Source: Microcebus murinus (lineage: Eukaryota; Chordata; Mammalia; Primates; Cheirogaleidae). Taken from it: 64,000 nucleotides of DNA. Made by a program: the position numbers and the translations under genes. Below the pieces are notes generated by a model. That model saw nothing but the letters and a program-made list of their open reading frames with translations, did no database searches and was not told where the DNA came from. The stretch covers positions 23,134,727 to 23,198,726 of the forward strand of contig NC_134115.1 of the NCBI RefSeq assembly GCF_040939455.1. The letters run 5' to 3'. Of the stretch, positions 58,815-64,000 are shown in pieces (positions within the stretch are counted from its first letter, which is position 1; every line of letters begins with the position of its first letter).

Positions 58815-59458
58815 TTATTTAGATAAAAATATGTGTGAATGCATGTGTTTGTCTGTATTTCAATGGAAGTATGTGTGCATGCGTGTGTGTGTGTGTGTGT
58901 GTGTGTATTTAGATGGGAGTATGTGTGCATGTGTGTGTGTGTATTTAGATAAAAGTATGTGTGCATGAGTGTGTGTGTGTGTTTCAATGGAAGTATGTGC
59001 GCATGGGTGTGCGTGTGTATTTAGATAAAAGTATGTGTGCATGAGTGTGTGTATGTATTTCAATGGAAGTATGTGTCCATGCGTGTGTTTGTGTATTTAG
59101 ATGGGAGTATGTGTGCATGCATATGTGTGTATTTAGATGGGAGTATGTGTGCATGAGTGTGTGTGTATTTAGATGGGAGTACATGTGTATGCATGTGTGT
59201 GTATTTAGATAGAAGTATGTGTGCATGCATGTGTGTGTATTTAGATAAAAGTATGTGTGCATGCGTGTGTGTGTATTTAGATAAAAGTATGTGTGCATGC
59301 ATGTTTGTGTGTGTATTTAGATAAAAGTATGTGTGCATGAGTGTGTGTATTTAGATAAAAGTATGTGTGTATGCGTGTGTGTATGTATTTAGATGGAAGT
59401 GTGTGTGCGTGTGTGCATTTAGATGGGAGTATGTGTGTCTCTGTATGTGCACATGTCA
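58815..59458. repeat. Minisatellite, about 17 units of 36-40 bp
   Basis: Units start at attt (58817, 58857, 58907, 58943, 58981, 59019, 59057, 59095, 59131, 59167, 59203, 59239, 59275, 59315, 59349, 59387, 59417). Each has a variable core, then agtatgtgtgcatg, then a GT run. Core types are agataaaagt, agatgggagt and caatggaagt, plus rare agatagaagt and agatggaagt. The period is usually 36 or 38. The minus strand translates as His-Thr-Tyr-rich repeats in several frames; this is an artefact. Confidence 0.97.
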
Positions 59459-60045
59459 GAAAAAGTGTTTGCGCTGAGAACACAGGGGAGTGAAGGAAAG
59501 CAAGCGTGGAGACGGGGGAAAGGTGGTCCTGTGAAAAAGATCAGCACGTGCAAATGCTCTGAGAGCCTACTGCTTTCCAGGAACTAAAGAAAGAACTAGA
59601 AGAAAGCCAGTGTGGCTGCATCTTCCCACACAAAGGGGAAATTTTTTTGAGTTCCTGCAAGCTGTTCTAGCCATGTTTATGAGTTTAGGTTTTACTCTAA
59701 ATGCAATAAGAAGCTACTGGAGGCAGGAAGAGACAGGATCTCATTTATATTTTAAAAGATCATTTTAACTTCTTGGTAGAGAATTGATTGGAGTGGGGCA
59801 AAAGTGGAAAGACAAGACAGAAGTCTCTTGTAGTAGTTCATGTGAGAGATGATGGCACGTAGGCTAAGACAGCTGTGAAGGCAACAGAAAGAAGTGAATG
59901 CCTTTAAGATGTATTGGAAGTGGAGATGAAACGGCTTGATGTGGAGGGTGAGAGAGGGATGGGAAGCGAGGCTGGCTCTCGGGTTTCTGGAGGAGTCATT
60001 CAGGGAGTAATTATAGCCAGTTGAATGTTTTCCTTGCTGCCACAT

Positions 60046-60689
60046 TCACAGTGAAACCCTCCGTGTACACATAACTCGAAATAATCAGATTCATGTTCCA
60101 AGCTTATTGACATATCATTTCTTATTCCAGGCACTAGCAACCTGGTGGTATTTTTAATAGGAATTTATCCTTCTCATATTCATATTGAGATTGTGCTGGA
60201 GCACATAAAGTTGTATTTATATCTGAAAGCGTGAGGAAAAAAGAACTGGGGTTTTAACAACTTTCTGTGGAAAGCCACAGATGTGATGTTTGGTAGTTAC
60301 TGCAAAGGGATAAAAAGACATCTTCTATCCTAAGACGCAGAAGCCAAATGTCTTCTAGCAACTTTCTTCCAACTTCCCTAGATCCTTTCAAAAATAAATA
60401 AAGATGTTAATACTTGGAGGAAAAAGAAACAATTAAACTGGAAGTCCTCCTGCCTCATTGTTCACCAGTATCTATGCCTCATTTCTTTCCATTCTCCAGT
60501 GAATACTGGCATGGCCCCCATTTCTTTGTATACCTCCAGTTGGATGAAGAGGTTGTTATGAAACAAAAAGTAGATATAGCTAATGACCATATAGCTAATA
60601 CATATACATGCTTTATAGTTGACATATGGCTTTTCTCATATGCCATCTCACTAAGTTTTTTTTTAATCTGATGATCATGCCCACTTACG
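60046..60689. other. Unassigned sequence
   Basis: No gene recognised. A plus-strand open frame at 60414-60671 (85 codons) has a hydrophobic end but no recognisable family. Confidence 0.5.
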
Positions 60690-60810
60690 AGCTAAGAATG
60701 TTAGGCATTGTCCTTAGGTGTTTTTGTATATTCATTCATTTAATCTCCACTACGAGCTAATAACCTAAGGGTTCGAGGTAAACACCAGATGCATCGCTTG
60801 GTAAGGCTGG
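60690..60810 (-). mobile_element. MIR-like fragment, minus strand
   Basis: 'ttcattcatttaatctccac' and 'ggtaaggctggaactaaggc' fit the antisense MIR order; the middle is poorly preserved. Confidence 0.4.
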
Positions 60811-62009
60811 AACTAAGGCAACAGATGTGCAAAGCCTTTGATTTCTTAGCATTCTGCAAAGGGCCCTGTTTAAGCCCACGTGGAGCTGGGGCACTTTGCT
60901 CTGATAAAAGGACTGTGCTCTAGCAGAGGGAAGAACTTCCCAGTTCTCTTTCTTAATATGGGGAAAACATGAGACTCATCTGTATAAAGGCCTATTTGGT
61001 TGTCAAGTAGTCTCAGCTTAGGTGCCAGCTATTTACACCAATGGCTGAGAAAGCCAGCTACCCAGTGTGTAAAGACCCCAGCATCCCAGGGGAGGTTGTA
61101 ACTCCAACTGCTGAGAAGAGGAAGCCACCAATCTCATGAAATTTTGAGATTAGAGATGCTGTTTTCTCCCAGCTGGGGCGAAGGCAATGGCTTGCAGTTT
61201 CAGCCAGTTTGCACCAGCTAATCTCGGATAATCACTCAAGGCCATTTTGGGGAAATCCTGTTTATCCTTCTACGTATCCTGACTCTTTAGACACAAATAT
61301 TAATATCATCCCCATATACAGATGACAAAACTAAAGTACAGAAAGATGAGATGGTTTGCCTAAGGTGGTTTCACACACTGGGCAGTGTCCCCATTTTAAT
61401 ATGTGCCTTTCTCCCATGCTTAGGGAGTGTAGCAGGGAAGCCACAGCCAGCCCCCATGGTCAATGCTGAGGCTGGGCATGGCCAGGGCTGGCGATCGTGC
61501 TGACAGCCAACCATCATCAGGTCCTAGAGTTTGAGAACTGGGACATCAGGTCCTGCTGTGAAGTCAAAGCATCCAGCTCCTCACCAAAAGGAAGCTCAAT
61601 TTGATAAGAACTAAACATGATGCAAACCAGTTTGCTGCCTCAAAATTTACTTGGAAGTTACACATCAATATACCCTTAGGAACTGACACATACACAAAAA
61701 AAGTTTTGCTGCTGTCTTTGCAGTGATACCTAGATTAGTTGTCACATGTATGACCCAGGATCAGATTCCAAGAAAGAGGGTATCCCAAGCTATGTATGTC
61801 TATGACTGATCAGCAAAAAAATCTCTGAACAGGAAAAGTCACACTTTGAGAGCTCTTCAAAATCCCATTTCTACATCAAATGAAGCCTTCATTAAAGCAT
61901 AGAACTTTCCCAAGTTCTATACAAGTTCTACTTGTGCGAAAAATTGTACAGAATTTTCCAAGATGTGGCAATGTAGCCTCTTACAAATTTCAAAACACTA
62001 AGAGATCTG
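60811..62009. other. Unassigned sequence with a MIR patch
   Basis: 61300-61390 is antisense MIR-like ('atatcatccccatatacaga', 'aaactaaagtacagaaagat'). The rest is unassigned. Confidence 0.45.
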
Positions 62010-62105
62010 AATTCTATTTCTAGCTAATAGTGGCCTTCGCCAAGTAATGTCCCCTCTCCATGCCTCAGTTTCCTAGTGTAAAATAAATATGTTGAATTGA
62101 CTGAT
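62010..62105 (+). mobile_element. MIR SINE fragment
   Basis: 'gccaagtaatgtcccctctc' and 'catgcctcagtttcctagtg' are the sense MIR core. Confidence 0.7.
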
Positions 62106-62994
62106 CAGGCTTGATGTTCCACAACTGTTTGCTAGAAAAACAACAACAAAAAAATAGCATCTTACTCCTTCCTGTAACAAATATGTGTGATCAAACAGAC
62201 CCGGAATGATGTTTCAGCCTACAAATGCCAGCTGACAAGATGCAAAGAGGTCTGTTAGACATCTGGGCCCATCTGGTAGTCCTTCAGAGTATCGCATTAG
62301 TGGCCTCATTAGCAGACATAATGATAAGAGGAAGCCCTCGTATTAGCTTTAGATGGTAGAGCTTGCTTCTGACAGGCAAAGCCTCCAGGAAAAGTTACCT
62401 TAATCAAAAAGAAAAATAGTTGATTGAAATTAAATATTACCAAGTGGTAGCCCACAGGACACGGGAATGTCTCCACTCACATTTTTGATTAGGAGCCAGA
62501 ATAAAATAAATGAATAGTTAGCGTTTTCCTGCTCACCTCAGTGAGTGTGCTCTCTTAGTGCCAAAAGTGATCGTATATTCCTTTAATCAACCCTTTTCCT
62601 TTCCAGATCTCTCTCTAAACCTAAGCGTGCCCACAATTCAAACAGCAACATCAGGGACTCAAGATGGTTTTACGGGAGAGATGCCTGTCAGATACATTCC
62701 ACCTCATTTGGCAAGCCACTCCCAAATTCAATGATTGCCTGATCCACCCTTAGCGGTCTGGATAACTAGACAGGTTGGTTCTCTTATTTCTTGATTTTTA
62801 AGAAAGATGCCATTAGAAACCTTTCAAAGTTAATAAGCCTCTACCTCAAGACGAGTTCAGAAGAATCTACTCAGAAATTCATTAACTGTCAATCTTTTCA
62901 TATACATAATAGATCAAAATTGATAGCAACAATTAAATTTTAATTAGGAAAATTTCTAATGATAGATCTCAGTCTCTTAAAATGCCATATATAT
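62106..62994. other. Unassigned sequence, possible regulatory DNA
   Basis: No gene or repeat recognised. The word attag occurs four times between 62296 and 62492, with further TAAT words. That is the core of many homeodomain sites. This is a weak hint only. Confidence 0.35.
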
Positions 62995-63100
62995 GTATTT
63001 ATTCATGTATTCAACAATATTCAACAAACATTTTTGAGTGCCAAATAGGTGCTATGCTCCTCCATACTAAGCATGAGGTATTTAAAGACAAAATAAGTTT
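62995..63100 (-). mobile_element. LINE L2 3' end, minus strand
   Basis: 'tattcaacaaacatttttga' and 'gtgccaaataggtgctatgc' are the antisense L2 terminus. Confidence 0.65.
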
Positions 63101-63784
63101 ATAAAAATATACCTATGGCCTACCTAATTTATTCACAAGACAAAATGTGGTTCCTAAGAAAATGTTGGAATAGTTTGCTATTCACAAAACATCTCATGCC
63201 ATCAGGGTATTCTTTGTCTGCTTTCCAAAGACTAGGACCTGGAAAATAATATCCAGGCTTGATCTCAATCTCATGGACCAAGCAAATACATTCCCTGTCC
63301 AGAAAAATGGGTTCTGGCTTCTGATAGTCTGTGTGATTTGGAAGATTTTGAGTTGATTAGCAGGAACTGTATTATTTTGAGGCTGAAACCACTTTTGTTT
63401 CAAATAACATAAGGTCTTACCCCAGGAATGATGAAAATGCCAAAAGTCATTTCCAGCATTCCAGAAGATTAAGAAACTGAAAACCAAATCTTTGGGGTGA
63501 AAGCACGTGTATAGTAAGTGTTTATCCAAATTTTTATGTAACGATATTATTGCCGGGGCATGCCAACCTCAGATGTCTGGGTTTCACACTCATTCTTCCT
63601 TCGTGGATATAATCAAATGGCACATATAAGTCTCAAAACAAATTATACAAAGAACTGTTTTCTTTTAAGCATCTTCATTATGTTAATAAATATACATTCC
63701 TTTTTGTCCACCTTTCTAGTAGCTCAAAAGCCAAGAATGGGCAAGAATCCCAGTGGTCGTATGCTTTCTACCTTTTAACATATC
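63101..63784. other. Unassigned sequence
   Basis: No gene recognised. The minus-strand open frame at 63194-63529 (111 codons) shows no domain. Confidence 0.5.
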
Positions 63785-63880
63785 AGGGAAAAGAAGGTTC
63801 AGAGGAGTTAAGGCTTAGCCAGAGTCACCACATTAAAGGCAGAGAAGTAAATAGGCTAGGCTTACAACCTCAGATCCTTG
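63785..63880 (-). mobile_element. MIR SINE fragment, minus strand
   Basis: 'gttcagaggagttaaggctt', 'agccagagtcaccacattaa' and 'ggcttacaacctcagatcc' match the antisense MIR core. Confidence 0.6.
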
Positions 63881-64000
63881 ACTGTCCCCCCAGAGCTGTT
63901 TCTATGGCAGTGTACGGTCATGGTCAACATACCGCTATGGAGGCTAAAGACTCCAAAGAAGAATGGACTCAGTCTCTTCCCTCCTAGAGCACAAGCAATG

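Larger units (their letters stand above)
58210..60045 (-). mobile_element. LINE L2, minus strand, interrupted twice
   Basis: Antisense L2 words appear in order on both sides of two interruptions. Left (58210-58347): 'gtaatgaacaaaacaggcat', 'ctcctggatcttaccattaa'. Right (59461-60045): 'gatcagcacgtgcaaatgct', 'agaaagccagtgtggctgca', 'gataagaagctactggagg'-like order, 'tagtagttcatgtgagagat', 'gatgggaagcgaggctggct'. Between them lie a solo MaLR LTR and a minisatellite. Hence one L2 copy was the target of both. Confidence 0.65.

Noticed and set aside
58815..59458. Repeat spacing reminiscent of a CRISPR array
   Set aside because: The repeats are contiguous with no unique spacers, unit length varies, and the DNA is mammalian.
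58790..59483. Overlapping minus-strand open frames rich in His, Thr and Tyr
   Set aside because: They are translations of the minisatellite. A period divisible by three and few stops keep several frames open at once; no start context or domain.
1..64000. A hidden novel multi-gene system
   Set aside because: I read both strands and found no cluster of intact genes, no recurrent unique spacer arrays and no set of conserved motifs that would support one. The remaining candidates are single exon-like or regulatory-like blocks.

Overview
This window looks like gene-poor nuclear DNA from a strepsirrhine primate, most likely a Malagasy lemur. The base composition is AT-rich, CpG is depleted, and nearly everything recognisable is a transposable element. 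The species call rests on two Alu copies (2671-2950 and 38548-38877). Both carry a right arm reading gctgtgagctaggctgac and an extra A-rich linker between the monomers. I know that combination from lemur Alus, not from monkey, ape or galago Alus. The lineage is inferred from these diagnostic bases. The exact species cannot be read.

I see no protein-coding gene, tRNA, rRNA, snRNA or CRISPR array that I can support. The open frames are all short and overlap on both strands. They fall in repeats or unassigned sequence and match no protein family I recognise, apart from remnants of LINE-1 ORF1p and ORF2p. The window is best read as an intergenic desert or the inside of a very large intron.

Layout: 1-2210 holds an L2 fragment and an old L1 fragment. 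2671-2950 is a 5'-truncated Alu with a target-site duplication. 5466-13225 is a nearly complete but dead LINE-1 on the + strand: long 5' UTR, decayed ORF1, decayed ORF2 with its FADD motif changed to FADN, 3' UTR and A-rich tail. 13.2-28.9 kb has MIR and L2 pieces, a Tigger1-type internally deleted transposon (15065-15419), two long GT microsatellites and much unassigned DNA. 28.98-30.75 kb is an old L1 fragment on the minus strand, holding a 154-bp hAT element with an 8-bp target duplication and an 18-bp perfect inverted duplication. 31-38 kb has MIR and L2 pieces. 38548-38877 is a full-length lemur Alu. 39-42 kb is mostly unique and contains a CpG-retaining block, a homopurine tract and an exon-like block. 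42-46 kb holds two L2 copies, one with a nested MER5-type element. 46-55 kb is mostly unique, with a CpG-rich exon-like block near 49.2 kb. 55.4-60.05 kb has L2, an MLT1-like LTR and a minus-strand L2 split by a solo MaLR LTR and a 17-unit minisatellite. 60-64 kb is mostly unique with possible regulatory DNA.

No genes here work together in a pathway. The clearest stories are nested insertions giving relative ages, a minisatellite that grew inside an L2, and two or three blocks whose splice-like or CpG signals deserve transcript or conservation checks. I found no convincing undescribed biological system. Repeat boundaries are by eye and usually good to a few tens of bases, except where a target duplication fixes them.
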